Origin: CAWIHA01 sp963835855
GTDB taxonomy: Bacteria > Acidobacteriota > Terriglobia > Bryobacterales > Bryobacteraceae
Length of the DNA: 64,000 bases
Assembly: GCA_963835855.1 (NCBI GenBank)
Contig: CAWIHA010000040.1
Coordinates: forward strand, 1-64,000
Direction: 5' to 3'
Shown here: positions 16,993-26,018 of the stretch, piece by piece
Layout of the letters: every line of letters begins with the position of its first letter
Numbering within the stretch: position 1 is the stretch's first letter
The notes under the pieces: model-generated
The model's database searches: none
The model's input: the letters and a program-made list of their open reading frames with translations, nothing else
Told to the model about the DNA's origin: nothing
Translations under genes and position numbers: made by a program

Positions 16993-17904
16993 ATGGTCAC
17001 ATGTGACCGCCGGACGTTTATCCGCCTCTCCACGGCCGCAGCGGCCGCGATGGGGCTGCGTTCTGGCGCCAGCACTCCCATAGCAAAAGGAAAAGGAATG
17101 CGCCTTGGACTCATCATCAAAGTGAACAACGACCCCGACGCGCCGCTGAAACAGGTGCGGGACTTCGGATTCTCCAACTGCCAGCTATTAATGCAATCGT
17201 TCGATCCCGCAATGGCCGGCCCGCTCCGCGGCGCGCTCGACCGCTACTCGCTCGAAGCGACGGCGCTTGCGGTCATCGGCGCGGGTCCGGAGGTCTACGA
17301 TTTCTACCAGGGACCGCTGACGATAGGCCTCGTGCCGCGCGAACACCGGCAGGCGCGAATCGCGCACATCAAGAAGGCCTCGGATTTCGCCCGGAAGGCC
17401 GGCATCGGCGCCCTTCAGACGCACTGCGGTTTCATTCCCGAAGACCCGAACGATCCGAATTACAAGGAGGTTGTCGAAGCCATCCGCGAAGTGGCCATTT
17501 ACTGCAAGCAGAACGGCCAGAGGTTCTGGTGCGAGACCGGGCAGGAGACGCCGATCACGCTGGTGCGTACGATCCGGGACGCCGGCACCGATAACATCGG
17601 CGTGAACTTCGACACCGCGAACCTCATCCTCTATGGCAAGGCGAATCCGGTGGACGCGCTCGACACGCTCGGGCCTTACGTGGAAGGCGTGCACGCGAAG
17701 GACGGGCTCTATCCAACTGATCCGAAACAACTCGGCCGTGAGGTGCCGATCGGCCACGGCAAGGTGGATTTCCCGAAGCTGATCGCCCGGCTCAAGGAGG
17801 TTGGCTATGACGGGCCGCTCACTATCGAACGTGAGACTTCGGGCCCGCAGCAGGCACAGGATATCAGAGCGGCGAAGGTGTATCTGGAGAAGTTGCTCGG
17901 TTGA
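16993..17904 (+). CDS. Tat-exported sugar-phosphate isomerase/epimerase-like protein
   Basis: A 303-residue protein from the ATG at 16993, with AGAGGT just upstream; an in-frame TTG at 16963 is less likely. CDRRTFIRLSTAAAAAMG is a twin-arginine signal. The rest is an AP-endonuclease-2/xylose-isomerase-like TIM barrel with metal-ligand motifs typical of the family: HCGFIPE, FWCETGQET, NFDTANL, VHAKDG and GHGKVDFPKL. Such enzymes isomerise or epimerise sugars or inositol derivatives. Its stop (17902-17904) lies 11 bases before the start of an exported Gfo/Idh protein, so the two form an operon for extracytoplasmic or cofactor-loaded sugar oxidation and isomerisation. Confidence 0.82.
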   Translation: MVTCDRRTFIRLSTAAAAAMGLRSGASTPIAKGKGMRLGLIIKVNNDPDAPLKQVRDFGFSNCQLLMQSFDPAMAGPLRGALDRYSLEATALAVIGAGPEVYDFYQGPLTIGLVPREHRQARIAHIKKASDFARKAGIGALQTHCGFIPEDPNDPNYKEVVEAIREVAIYCKQNGQRFWCETGQETPITLVRTIRDAGTDNIGVNFDTANLILYGKANPVDALDTLGPYVEGVHAKDGLYPTDPKQLGREVPIGHGKVDFPKLIARLKEVGYDGPLTIERETSGPQQAQDIRAAKVYLEKLLG

Positions 17905-17915
17905 GGAACGGCTTC

Positions 17916-19169
17916 ATGAATGATCAGGAACCGAAAAATCCGGGGCGGCGCAAGTTCCTGGAAGCCGCCGGGGCCGCGGCGGGATTGATGATCGTGAAGC
18001 CGCAGTCGGTTCGCGGGACACAGGCGAACTCGGCCGTTCGCGTCGGATTGCTCGGATGCGGGGTGCGTGGCACAGAGGTTGCCACGGGCATGATCCGGAA
18101 CGCCGGCGCGCGCATCACGGCGCTGGCCGACATTTTCCAGGACCAACTCGATAAGGCCAAGGCGGCCTTCAACCAGCTTGCGGCTTCCCAAGGCGCTCCG
18201 CCGGCCGATGCCGCCCAGCTCTTCCTCGGGCCGGCGGCCTACGAGCAGATTGCGAATTCCAATGCGGTGGATGCCGTGATCATTGCGACGCCGGGATATT
18301 TCCATCCCGATCACCTGGCTGCCGTGGCCGCCGCCGGCAGGCACATTTATCTGGAGAAGCCGGTGGCAGTGGACGTCGCCGGGTCGAAGCGCGTCATCGA
18401 GATCGGCGAGAGGGCCAAGGGCAGGCTGAGCCTCGAAGTCGGATGCCAACTCCGGATGTCGCCGCCCTATGCCGCTCTCGTCGAGCGCATTCATAACGGG
18501 GCGCTGGGAGAGATCGTCTTCGGCGAAGCGCATTACTACAACCCCTATCAGCCGCTTCCCGAGTTTCCCAACGCCTCGCCGGCCGAGCGCCGGCTGCGCC
18601 GCTGGGGCAACGATCGGGTGCTTTCGGGCGATATCATTCTCGAACAACATATCCATGTCCTCGATATCTGCAACTGGGCGCTCCAAGGGCACCCGGTGAA
18701 GGCCGTTGGCATTGGCAGCCGCAAGGGCCGCCCCGCGGGGGAAACCGTGTCTTCGCATTTCTCGCTCACATTTTTCTATCCCGACGGCGTCCACCTGAAC
18801 TTCGGCTCGACGCAGTTCGGCAAGGGGGCGTTCGAGGCCAACGAACGCTTCTACGGGACGCGCGGCAGCTCGCAGTCGCCGTACTGGGGAGCGGTTGCGA
18901 TTTACGGCGAAGAGCAGTGGGAGTGGGGCGGCAGCCAGAGATCCCACCTGGACAACATCGCCGAGGCCGATCCCGAGAAGCAGAAGTCCTTCATCGAGAG
19001 CATCACCAGCGGCCGGTTCCACAACCAGGCCGCCGATGGCGCCGAATCAACATTGACCGGGATTCTGGGGCGCACAGCGGCCTACACGGGCCGCGCCATC
19101 ACCTGGGACGAGCTGCTCCACTCAAACGAGCAGTGGGACGCGGGCCTCGATCTGAATAAGCTGAGCTGA
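17916..19169 (+). CDS. Tat-exported Gfo/Idh/MocA-family oxidoreductase
   Basis: A 417-residue protein from the ATG at 17916, preceded by GAGGAACG. GRRKFLEAAGAAAGLMIV is a twin-arginine signal. Residues ~30-150 form the NAD(P)-binding Rossmann fold (VRVGLLGCGVRGTEVA) and HIYLEKPVAVD holds the EKP motif with the catalytic Lys. Family members oxidise or reduce sugars and inositols or hydrolyse glycosides, sometimes with the nucleotide bound before Tat export, as in glucose-fructose oxidoreductase. Coupled with the isomerase just upstream it probably serves one carbohydrate pathway; the substrate is not evident. Confidence 0.85.
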   Translation: MNDQEPKNPGRRKFLEAAGAAAGLMIVKPQSVRGTQANSAVRVGLLGCGVRGTEVATGMIRNAGARITALADIFQDQLDKAKAAFNQLAASQGAPPADAAQLFLGPAAYEQIANSNAVDAVIIATPGYFHPDHLAAVAAAGRHIYLEKPVAVDVAGSKRVIEIGERAKGRLSLEVGCQLRMSPPYAALVERIHNGALGEIVFGEAHYYNPYQPLPEFPNASPAERRLRRWGNDRVLSGDIILEQHIHVLDICNWALQGHPVKAVGIGSRKGRPAGETVSSHFSLTFFYPDGVHLNFGSTQFGKGAFEANERFYGTRGSSQSPYWGAVAIYGEEQWEWGGSQRSHLDNIAEADPEKQKSFIESITSGRFHNQAADGAESTLTGILGRTAAYTGRAITWDELLHSNEQWDAGLDLNKLS

Positions 19170-19284
19170 CCCAGGTCCTTCTCCGGTTGCATCCACCACG
19201 TGGCCGTCTCACCCCCTTCAAGGGAACACGACCCGCTCGAGCCCGACGTAAGGGGGCCGGTCCGGTGACCGCTGCAACAGGCTG

Positions 19285-21861
19285 CTAGAAGGTGTATCCC
19301 ATCGACACCTGATAAGTGCGCGGCGGGACGAAGTGCGTGCCGCTGAAGGTGGACAAGAAGTTGTAGAGCGCCACCGTGTTCATCAAGTTCTCAATCGTAA
19401 ACCTCAGGGTGACGCGGCCACCCGCTTCCTTGTGGAAGAGGTTGTCGGTGCCGATTCCGACGTTGAAGAGGTTGCGCGCTTTGACCCGGTCTGGATTGTG
19501 GTCATCGTTTTCCGTGCCGGTCTGAGGCAACGTCAGCAGCGTCGATTTGCCGATGCCGGTGCAGGTCGTGATGGGATTCTGGAGCGTCGCAGGCACGCCG
19601 TTGCAGGAAAAGCCGATGTCCACCTGCTGAGCGGGCGTGAGCAGGGTGGCCGCGGCGACGTCAGGCACGCCGCTGACGACCAGGCCGCTGTCGTAACGCC
19701 ACGTGAAATCGATCCATTCGGCGTTCCGCGGTCTCTGGTATCGCAGCACTACGGTCTGTTGGTAGGCCTGATCGTGATCGATGCGAAACACATCGCTTGG
19801 GAAGCCGCCCAATGGAATGAGACCGCCGACTTCCGGCGGGAAATACCGCGCCCGCGTGTGGCCGAATGTCATGTAAGCCTGAAACCCGTGGATGTTGATT
19901 GTGCTGACACGGCCCGTCACGCCGTCCAGTTTCGATTTGTTCCAGGCAACCGGGAAAGTGATCGGTGTGTTGAACAGCACACTGAAGTCATAGGCGTTTT
20001 GCGTGTACTTCCAGAAATAGTCGGCGTCGATGATGATCCAGCGCCCGAGCCCCTGTCCGAACCCCACGTTGAACTGATTTCGCTGGCCGGGTTTGATTGG
20101 CGTCGATACCGATCCGAAGACATTTTCAGCCAAGCCACCGCCGCCCGTGCCGCTCGAGAGGATGAGGTTCTCATTGAACGGCGTCTCAAACGTCCGTGCA
20201 TAGGCGGCGCGCAGCACGGTGTTTGAGGATGGAATGAGGTACGCGACCCCGAGCCGCGGCTGAAGGCCGTTCGCCGAGCTCAAACCGTTGTACTGGTCGT
20301 CACGCAAGCCCGCGTCGATGGTGAAGTTGCCGAGCTTGATCGAGTCGGTGGCGTAGAAGGCGTACTGGTTTATGTTGTGGGCCCCGTGAAACCTGAAGAG
20401 CGAGCCGCCACGCGTCAGATCATAGGGCACGATTCCGGGCTGCAGGTTCGGATTTGCCATGTAAGTCGCGTTGATGTTTGAACACTGAGCGGGATCGGTA
20501 ACGCCTGGAAGCAGCAGAGCGTTCCCGTTCGCGTCGAGGCACACGGGATTGTAGGCCGGATCGGTCACGCCGAATTGAAAGTTCTCGAGCAATCGGGTCT
20601 GCTGGATCTGCGTGCCGAACTTGAGATCGTGCCTGCCCCGCGCGTATGAGATGTCGGCCTTCACCCCGTAGTTCGTCAGGAACCGGTTCTGAGAGGCCGT
20701 GACCGGCGTGTCTGCAAATGGATCGCTGCTCGCATAGTAGTTGACCTCGTCCCGGCGGGCGTAAGGGTTCACCGTCAGCAGCGCGTGGGCGTTGAACGTG
20801 TGCTGGTAAGCCGGCGCGATGTTCCAGGTCAATACGCGCTGCTTCTGGTCCTGAGACAACTGGTCGAAGCTGTTCGGGACCTGGAACCAGTTGCGCGCCG
20901 TAAAGAGATCCAAGTGGAAAACGTCCTTGGCAGCCGGCTGCCAATCGAACCGGTCGAAAATGCTCTCGTTGTTGCCGCGATCGTGGATGGGCAGGAATTC
21001 GGGGGTATCGAGAAAATGGCCCGATCTCGTGCCATTGACGACAATAAAGTTTCCAAACTTCGTCCCTCCGAGGCCGAGCGAGGCGCTGCCGCCCTCCGTT
21101 CCAAACGATCCCCACTCGGAGCTGACGCTGCCGAACGTCTTCGCGGCCCCAAGGGCAGATCGCGTGGTCGCGTTCACGACGAGACTGGATTTGTCGCCAT
21201 ACTGCGCGTCCGGCGATCCGGTGATCAACTCCATTGATTGAAGCGCATCCGCCGGGATCTGCGTTGAAAACACTTTGCTCTGCTGATCGCTGATGGGTTG
21301 CCCGTCGATTACAAAAGTCGTCTGCGCATGATCGCCCAGGGGGTGAAAAAAGCCATTCGCGTCGGCGGCTACGCCTCCCGTGCTATAGGTGACCGCCTGG
21401 CTCAGTTGCCCTCCCGGATCGAACGTTGGCAGCTTCAGGAAGCTGCTCCGGTCTACGTCCTGATGCGCGGCGGGATCGGTCTCCACCATAGCTCCGGCGG
21501 CCTCCACGTTCACGGTGGTGGTCATCTCGGCCAGCTTCAGCGAAATGTCTACGACGATCGGGAGGGCGCTGCGAACGTCCACCGCTTGAGCTGCGACTGC
21601 AAAGCCCGGGGCGCTGACGCGTAATCGATACGGGTTTTGGGGAATGTTATTGAGCCGGAACGAGCCGGCGCTGTCCGTGACCGTCGACTGCGCATAACCA
21701 GTGACCGGATTACGTAAAGCAACCGTCGCTCCGGAAACGGCGGCTCCCGACTGATCGGTGACGGCGCCCGTGACGGTGCCGCTGTTGATCGATTGTGGCC
21801 ACAATGGGCCGGTTGCGAGAAGAGCCAGCCAGAGCAGGCTATGAAAGCGCTTGAAGCACAT
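19285..21861 (-). CDS. TonB-dependent receptor with carboxypeptidase-regulatory domain (Oar-like)
   Basis: An 858-residue outer-membrane protein. A signal peptide (LLWLALLATGPLWPQS) is followed by a CarboxypepD_reg beta-sandwich (GTVTGAVTDQSGAAVSGATV, residues ~28-105), a plug domain (~115-240, with TTFVIDGQPISDQQS) and a 22-strand-type barrel ending in Phe (SMGYTF), the usual outer-membrane sorting signal. This architecture is abundant in Acidobacteriota and Bacteroidota and imports bulky ligands using TonB energy. Transcription runs from a small Cys/His-rich exported protein upstream, which hints at a metal or metallophore ligand; that is inference. Confidence 0.88.
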   Translation of the reverse strand: MCFKRFHSLLWLALLATGPLWPQSINSGTVTGAVTDQSGAAVSGATVALRNPVTGYAQSTVTDSAGSFRLNNIPQNPYRLRVSAPGFAVAAQAVDVRSALPIVVDISLKLAEMTTTVNVEAAGAMVETDPAAHQDVDRSSFLKLPTFDPGGQLSQAVTYSTGGVAADANGFFHPLGDHAQTTFVIDGQPISDQQSKVFSTQIPADALQSMELITGSPDAQYGDKSSLVVNATTRSALGAAKTFGSVSSEWGSFGTEGGSASLGLGGTKFGNFIVVNGTRSGHFLDTPEFLPIHDRGNNESIFDRFDWQPAAKDVFHLDLFTARNWFQVPNSFDQLSQDQKQRVLTWNIAPAYQHTFNAHALLTVNPYARRDEVNYYASSDPFADTPVTASQNRFLTNYGVKADISYARGRHDLKFGTQIQQTRLLENFQFGVTDPAYNPVCLDANGNALLLPGVTDPAQCSNINATYMANPNLQPGIVPYDLTRGGSLFRFHGAHNINQYAFYATDSIKLGNFTIDAGLRDDQYNGLSSANGLQPRLGVAYLIPSSNTVLRAAYARTFETPFNENLILSSGTGGGGLAENVFGSVSTPIKPGQRNQFNVGFGQGLGRWIIIDADYFWKYTQNAYDFSVLFNTPITFPVAWNKSKLDGVTGRVSTINIHGFQAYMTFGHTRARYFPPEVGGLIPLGGFPSDVFRIDHDQAYQQTVVLRYQRPRNAEWIDFTWRYDSGLVVSGVPDVAAATLLTPAQQVDIGFSCNGVPATLQNPITTCTGIGKSTLLTLPQTGTENDDHNPDRVKARNLFNVGIGTDNLFHKEAGGRVTLRFTIENLMNTVALYNFLSTFSGTHFVPPRTYQVSMGYTF

Positions 21862-21981
21862 AAGTCTTATCTCCTTTCAAGACGATTTAGATGGGCCAAC
21901 AGCACAACCCAGAGCCAGACAGCCAGGAGTGGAAACAGCAACTGCCGGCTCACGAGTTATGCAGATCGGAAGGAGGAAAGA

Positions 21982-22302
21982 CTAAGCGGGAGGACCGCGG
22001 GAAAGATTAAAGGCCGGCGAATATTCACTTGGGGCGCCGGTTTCCTTGGGAGCACACCGCCACTCCGCAATAGCGGGTGGCGTGAGCCCAATACTGGCAA
22101 TCGCTTGAAGAACCGGCACATGGCCCGCGTGGCAGATGGGGCAACAATGGGTACGAGCTCCGTGCTCGTGGAGAGGTTCTACAATGGCGGACGCTGTTTG
22201 AAGGCCGACAAAACAAAGCAGGGACAGCGCCACCAGCACCGCGCGGAAAAGCGGCGGACCGTGGGCAATTGACAACTTGCGAGCTTGGCCACCTCTCCCC
22301 AT
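21982..22302 (-). CDS. Small exported Cys/His-rich protein (DUF2946-like)
   Basis: A 106-residue protein with a hydrophobic signal segment (AVLVALSLLCFVGLQTASA) and, just after it, HEHGARTHCCPICHAGHVP, a dense Cys/His cluster suited to binding Cu or Zn. Size, placement of the cluster and Pro-rich tail recall DUF2946 proteins, which often sit next to TonB receptors and metal genes. It lies 120 bases upstream of the TonB receptor on the same strand and is probably co-transcribed with it. The assignment is by pattern only; if the start is later, the signal would be shorter but still present. Confidence 0.6.
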   Translation of the reverse strand: MGRGGQARKLSIAHGPPLFRAVLVALSLLCFVGLQTASAIVEPLHEHGARTHCCPICHAGHVPVLQAIASIGLTPPAIAEWRCAPKETGAPSEYSPAFNLSRGPPA

Positions 22303-22356
22303 CTGGAACTATTCTTCCATATATGATGTTCACACAGCCGGCGAGGTTGCGCAGAA

Positions 22357-22478
22357 TCTTCCAATGCAAGATGATCCTGAAGGGCGGGGCTGTTTCCAAT
22401 AGAAGGGATTCTGAAAGCCGGTGAGACGCGCGATGCTGCGGGGGAATGCAGATTGAGATGCGCCAAGCCGAGGCGCCC
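22357..22478 (-). repeat. Dispersed ~120-bp repeat, copy A
   Basis: On the minus strand this stretch matches 30730-30853 (plus strand) with only a few substitutions and a short indel; the shared part includes TTGGCGCATCTCAATCTGCA and CAGGATCATCTTGCATTGGA. Both copies lie downstream of an identical tRNA-Gln gene in the same relative orientation. No gene is recognised inside. Confidence 0.85.
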
Positions 22479-22494
22479 AGTATCGAGCAGGCCG

Positions 22495-22530
22495 GCGCGT
22501 TTCTCCGGGCCAGCCCGGGCTGAAACGCGC
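22495..22530. terminator. Strong hairpin downstream of tRNA-Gln (possible terminator)
   Basis: GCGCGTTTC and GAAACGCGC form a perfect 9-bp stem, with further CCGGG/CCCGG pairing inside the loop. It sits 40 bases past the 3' end of the minus-strand tRNA-Gln and could end or process the tRNA transcript. There is no T-run directly after it, so intrinsic termination is not certain. Confidence 0.45.
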
Positions 22531-22569
22531 AATCTGCTGAAACAGCAAGGGTGTTTTTTGACAAAAGGC

Positions 22570-22643
22570 TGGCTCCCCGGCATGGATTCGAACCACGATT
22601 CACGGCTCCAAAGGCCGCTGTCCTACCACTAGACGACCGGGGA
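22570..22643 (-). tRNA. tRNA-Gln (anticodon TTG), copy 1
   Basis: A complete 74-base cloverleaf on the minus strand: acceptor stem TCCCCGG/CCGGGGA, D-arm with CTAGTGGTAGGACA, anticodon stem GCGGC/GCCGT around the loop CTTTGGA (anticodon TTG, reading CAA), T-arm with GGTTCGAATCC, discriminator G and an encoded CCA end. It is identical to the copy at 29480-29553 on the other strand. It follows the two pseudopilin genes by 55 bases. Confidence 0.95.
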
Positions 22644-22647
22644 ACGC

Positions 22648-22673
22648 GGGCGGAAAACTTGCTCCTCTGGTAG
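22648..22673 (-). repeat. Conserved 5' flank of tRNA-Gln, copy 1
   Basis: Read on the minus strand, these 26 bases match 29450-29475 ahead of the second tRNA-Gln at 25 of 26 positions (shared AAGTTTTCCGCCC / GAGTTTTCCGCCC core). Conservation outside the mature tRNA suggests either a shared precursor leader or promoter element, or that the duplication included the flank. Confidence 0.8.
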
Positions 22674-22698
22674 TGTAGCAGCGCGCGCGGGCGCGGGG

Positions 22699-23145
22699 CT
22701 ACCACTCGGAATACGGCGTGCCGTCGAGCGGGCTCACCTTGTCGGAGCCGCTGCGCACGTCGAAAATACCGGGCTCGGTCTGGTCGACGCTGGTGACCGC
22801 GTCCTCCATGATGATTTTCCAGGAGTTGTCCGAGCCGGTGATCGGGTCCAGGGGCACCTGCCTCAGATAGCCCTCCGAGACGAGGTCCTGGAGCGACTGC
22901 GGCGCCTTCTGCTTGTCGTAGGTGTACTCGTCGATCACGGTGCGAATCGTGAAAAGGTTGTTGCGAAGCAGGCTTTCCTTCGCCCGTAGGATCGACTTCT
23001 GATACATCGGCACCGCGATGGATATCAGGATCGAGATGATCGTCATCACGATCATGATCTCGATCAGCGTGAATCCGGAGCGGAAGCGCCGGGCCGGCGC
23101 GCCACGCCAGCGGCCCCCCTCACCACTCGGAATAGGGCGTTCCAT
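22699..23145 (-). CDS. Type II secretion/type IV pilus-like pseudopilin
   Basis: A 148-residue prepilin-like protein from the ATG at 23145, which overlaps the upstream gene by 26 bases. The prepilin peptidase site is RSGFTLIEIMIVMTIISILI: cleavage before Phe, Glu at +5 and a hydrophobic helix. The GspG-like C-terminal half has DEYTYDKQKAPQSLQDLV and ends in DGTPYSEW, the same ending as the preceding gene, as in major pseudopilins where this region binds calcium. It is the last protein gene of a secretin-pseudopilin-pseudopilin unit. Confidence 0.85.
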   Translation of the reverse strand: MERPIPSGEGGRWRGAPARRFRSGFTLIEIMIVMTIISILISIAVPMYQKSILRAKESLLRNNLFTIRTVIDEYTYDKQKAPQSLQDLVSEGYLRQVPLDPITGSDNSWKIIMEDAVTSVDQTEPGIFDVRSGSDKVSPLDGTPYSEW

Positions 23146-23584
23146 CGCGCGCTTTCTCCGTGCTCTTCGTATACACATCGAAGACATTTTGGCCGCCCCA
23201 ACTGTTCGAGTCCGGATCGTCGCGGCTGCTGCGCAGGCCCCAATCGGTCGAGTTCGTCATCGGGTCCTTGGGAATACGCCGCAGGAATTTGATCTTCTTG
23301 TCCGGGCTGCCCGCCAGCTTCACGCCATCGACGAGCTGCTGCAAGCTCTCCGGATAGTTCTCGCTGTCGAGCTTGCCGGGCGGGATATACTTCATGTCGG
23401 CTGCGTCTTTATATTTGTCAATCGCGGCGCGGATCTCGCGCAGCGTCCAGCGCAGCTCCTTTTCCCTCTCGCGCCGGACGTTCGAGCGTGCCAGCGGAAC
23501 CGCCATCGCCGTCAGCAGCGCCATGATTGTGAAGGCGACGATCAGCTCGATCAACGTGAGCCCGCGTTGGTTCCTGCGCTTCAT
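23120..23584 (-). CDS. Type II secretion/type IV pilus-like pseudopilin
   Basis: A 154-residue prepilin-like protein. After a short basic leader (MKRRNQRG) comes LTLIELIVAFTIMALLTAMA, the type III signal with Glu at +5 and the N-terminal helix. The rest, with EIRAAIDKYKDAADMKYIPPG and a DGTPYSEW ending, is GspG-like. It starts eight bases after the secretin gene stops and overlaps the next pseudopilin. The two are diverged paralogs and may form a heteromeric pseudopilus with the secretin. ATPase and platform genes (GspE/F-like) are not in the window. Confidence 0.85.
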   Translation of the reverse strand: MKRRNQRGLTLIELIVAFTIMALLTAMAVPLARSNVRREREKELRWTLREIRAAIDKYKDAADMKYIPPGKLDSENYPESLQQLVDGVKLAGSPDKKIKFLRRIPKDPMTNSTDWGLRSSRDDPDSNSWGGQNVFDVYTKSTEKARDGTPYSEW

Positions 23585-23591
23585 ACGGCAC

Positions 23592-26018
23592 TCACTTCAC
23601 GGTAACTATGGCCTGCGGAATCCGGAGCGGAAACGGCTGCAAGCGGGAGTCGAGCGCCCCGAGCTCCGAGAACGTCACGGTGGTGCTGCCCGGCTTGATT
23701 GCCTGGAACGTGAACACGGCCAGGGCGCCAGAGCCGCTGATTCCCCCATCGCCCGGCTTCCGATTCAGGTTCACCGTGCAGTCCCCGGTATCGTTGAGGA
23801 TGTTCCGCGTAAAGATTACCGTCTTGCCGTCGCTGGAGAGGAGATTGCCCTGCTTCACCTCCTCGAGCCGAACCACCTGCGGATCGAACTTGAGGTGGAA
23901 CGGTGCGGCAATCAGGTCGTGCGCGTCCTCGGCCCGGAGTTCCAAAGTAAACGTCGCGCCCGCGTTCACTTGTGCGGCCGGCGGGCTTAGCAGTAACCGC
24001 AGTTCGGGTGGGAATTGGGCAGCCGGTGCGGGAGCGGGCGGCGGGGCTTGCGGCGCCGCCGTCGTTTCCGGGGCCGGCGGCGCGGGAGTGGCGGACGGCG
24101 ATGGCTGAGCCGGCGCGGGAGCGGGCGGCGCCAGGCTGACCTTCACCACCGGATCGGTTCCGGCGGCAATGCTGCGGAGGTTCACTTCGGTGATGCCCGG
24201 CGTGCGCACAATGTGCGGGATCAGCACGATGATCAGTTCGTCCGTGCCCCTGGAAGTGTTGTTGCTCGAAAACAGGTGCTTCAAGCCGGGAATGCTGGTC
24301 AGGCCGGGAACACCGGCCACATTCTTCGAAGACTGCTCCTGCATCAAGCCCGCGATCAGGCTGACCTCGCCTTCTTTGATCCGGATCTCGTGCTCGATCT
24401 TATCCTGACTGATAACCGGCTGAGTGATGCCGCCGATATTCACGTTTGAGGTCACGGCCGATACCTCGAGCACGAGCTTCAGCGTCACCTCATCCGAGCC
24501 ATAGTGCACGGTCGGCGTGATATCCACGTTGACGCCGACATCGATGAATTGAAACTGCGTGTACAACGAGCTGGCAGCGCCGACCGTGGTGCCGAACGGC
24601 TGCACGCCCCCCGAGGCGATCGGCACCTTGGTGCCAATGCGCAGGCTTGCTTTCTGGCCATTCGACGCGCGCACTTGCGGCGATTGCAGAACTCTCGCGT
24701 TGACATCCGTCATCGCGGCCTGGAACAGCGCGCCCGGCATCGTGATGGAAAAATCGCTCCCCGTGATGTGGCGGATTTGTGAAAGTGTAATTGGAGTGCC
24801 AGCGGAGCTCGTGCCCGAAGTGCCAGTCCCGGTGACGGGAAACGGAGTGGCCCCCGCTTCCGGCGTCGGCGTGGCCACGGGCACCGGCGTGGGAGCCACC
24901 AGCGAGGCGCGTGGTGTGAACCCGATCGGGAAGTTGAGCCCCGGGTTGCCGTCGGCGCCAATGAGCGTGGCCGCGAGATTTCGCGTCTTGGTCCGGTTGG
25001 CCTCCATCAGCATCACGTCCACCACAACCTCGGCTTTCGGCTTATCCAGATCGTTCACCAGCTTCTCGGCAAGCAGCACCTGGTCCGACGTGCCGCGCAC
25101 AATGATCGCGTTCAGTGTGGTGTAGGTAAACACCTTGCGAATATCGGCGACCGTTCGGAGAGTCGTCGTGATCTCTTGCAGCTCCTGCGGCGTGGTGAGG
25201 TTGCTCAGATAGAAAACCTTCACCACCGAGTCTTCGTAATCCCGGCGCTTCCCCATGTTGTCGGCGGTGACGAAAATAGCGTTTGGAGAAAGCGGCTTCC
25301 AGAACGATTTTGTCGTCATCGCCAGGTCGTCCAGCGCATCTTCGAGACTCGAGTTGATCAAGTCGATCGAAGCGTTCCGCCCGCCGGTATTGGCGTCGTT
25401 CCTGTACTCCGGGTCGAAGATCACGTTGATCCCGGCCAGCTTGCCAAGAGTTTCAAACAGCACTCTGGCCGGCTGATTCGTCATGCGCAGATTGATTGGT
25501 TGCTGTGAGAGCGCCTTGAGCATCGGGGGCGGCTCGATGCGCGCGAGCCTTTCCTGCTCTGCTTTGCGGTCCAACTCGGCCGGCGTGAGGGTGCGCTCCT
25601 CAGGCGTAAGCGCTGCGCCTTCCTTCTGGTTTCGCCGGATCATCTCCAGAGTGCGCTTCAGTTCCTGCTCGGCTATCGCAGACGAGGGATCGATGGCGTA
25701 CGCTTTCTCGAACTGCGCCAGCGCCTGGTCGAGTTGTCCGCTCTCCCGGAGCTTAAGCCCCTGCTTAACGTGATATTCTGACGCCTGAAAACGGACACGC
25801 TGGGTGGCGAGCCGGTAACCCTGGTCGGCTGGATCTTCGGACAAAGCCTGTTCATAAAAGTCCAGCGCCTTGTCCCATTCTTTCCGGTCCTCGGCCTTGC
25901 GGCCTTGGGCGAAAAGTTTATCGCCCTTTCTGGTGCTGGCATCGGCGGCGGTCGCAGCCGCGACCAGGAGGGCTACTGCGGCGGCAACATTCCTTCGAAA
26001 CCGGCGAGAAATCCGCAT
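23592..26018 (-). CDS. Secretin with N-terminal TPR and C-terminal cohesin domain
   Basis: An 808-residue outer-membrane channel protein. A signal peptide (VAAAVALLVAAATAADA) is followed by TPR units (residues ~30-135), a secretin N0/STN-like domain (~170-260, INLRMTNQPARVLFETL), an N1 domain (~265-350, VFTYTTLNAIIVRG) and the secretin core (~430-620, with IEHEIRIKEGEVSLIAGL and GIPGL-type VPGLTSIPGLKHLF). A Pro/Ala-rich linker leads to a cohesin-like beta-sandwich (~665-808, NAGATFTLELRAED ... FQAIKPGSTTVTF). It should form the outer-membrane gate for the pseudopilins encoded next. The fused TPR and cohesin domains are unusual compared with proteobacterial GspD or PilQ. Confidence 0.88.
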   Translation of the reverse strand: MRISRRFRRNVAAAVALLVAAATAADASTRKGDKLFAQGRKAEDRKEWDKALDFYEQALSEDPADQGYRLATQRVRFQASEYHVKQGLKLRESGQLDQALAQFEKAYAIDPSSAIAEQELKRTLEMIRRNQKEGAALTPEERTLTPAELDRKAEQERLARIEPPPMLKALSQQPINLRMTNQPARVLFETLGKLAGINVIFDPEYRNDANTGGRNASIDLINSSLEDALDDLAMTTKSFWKPLSPNAIFVTADNMGKRRDYEDSVVKVFYLSNLTTPQELQEITTTLRTVADIRKVFTYTTLNAIIVRGTSDQVLLAEKLVNDLDKPKAEVVVDVMLMEANRTKTRNLAATLIGADGNPGLNFPIGFTPRASLVAPTPVPVATPTPEAGATPFPVTGTGTSGTSSAGTPITLSQIRHITGSDFSITMPGALFQAAMTDVNARVLQSPQVRASNGQKASLRIGTKVPIASGGVQPFGTTVGAASSLYTQFQFIDVGVNVDITPTVHYGSDEVTLKLVLEVSAVTSNVNIGGITQPVISQDKIEHEIRIKEGEVSLIAGLMQEQSSKNVAGVPGLTSIPGLKHLFSSNNTSRGTDELIIVLIPHIVRTPGITEVNLRSIAAGTDPVVKVSLAPPAPAPAQPSPSATPAPPAPETTAAPQAPPPAPAPAAQFPPELRLLLSPPAAQVNAGATFTLELRAEDAHDLIAAPFHLKFDPQVVRLEEVKQGNLLSSDGKTVIFTRNILNDTGDCTVNLNRKPGDGGISGSGALAVFTFQAIKPGSTTVTFSELGALDSRLQPFPLRIPQAIVTVK

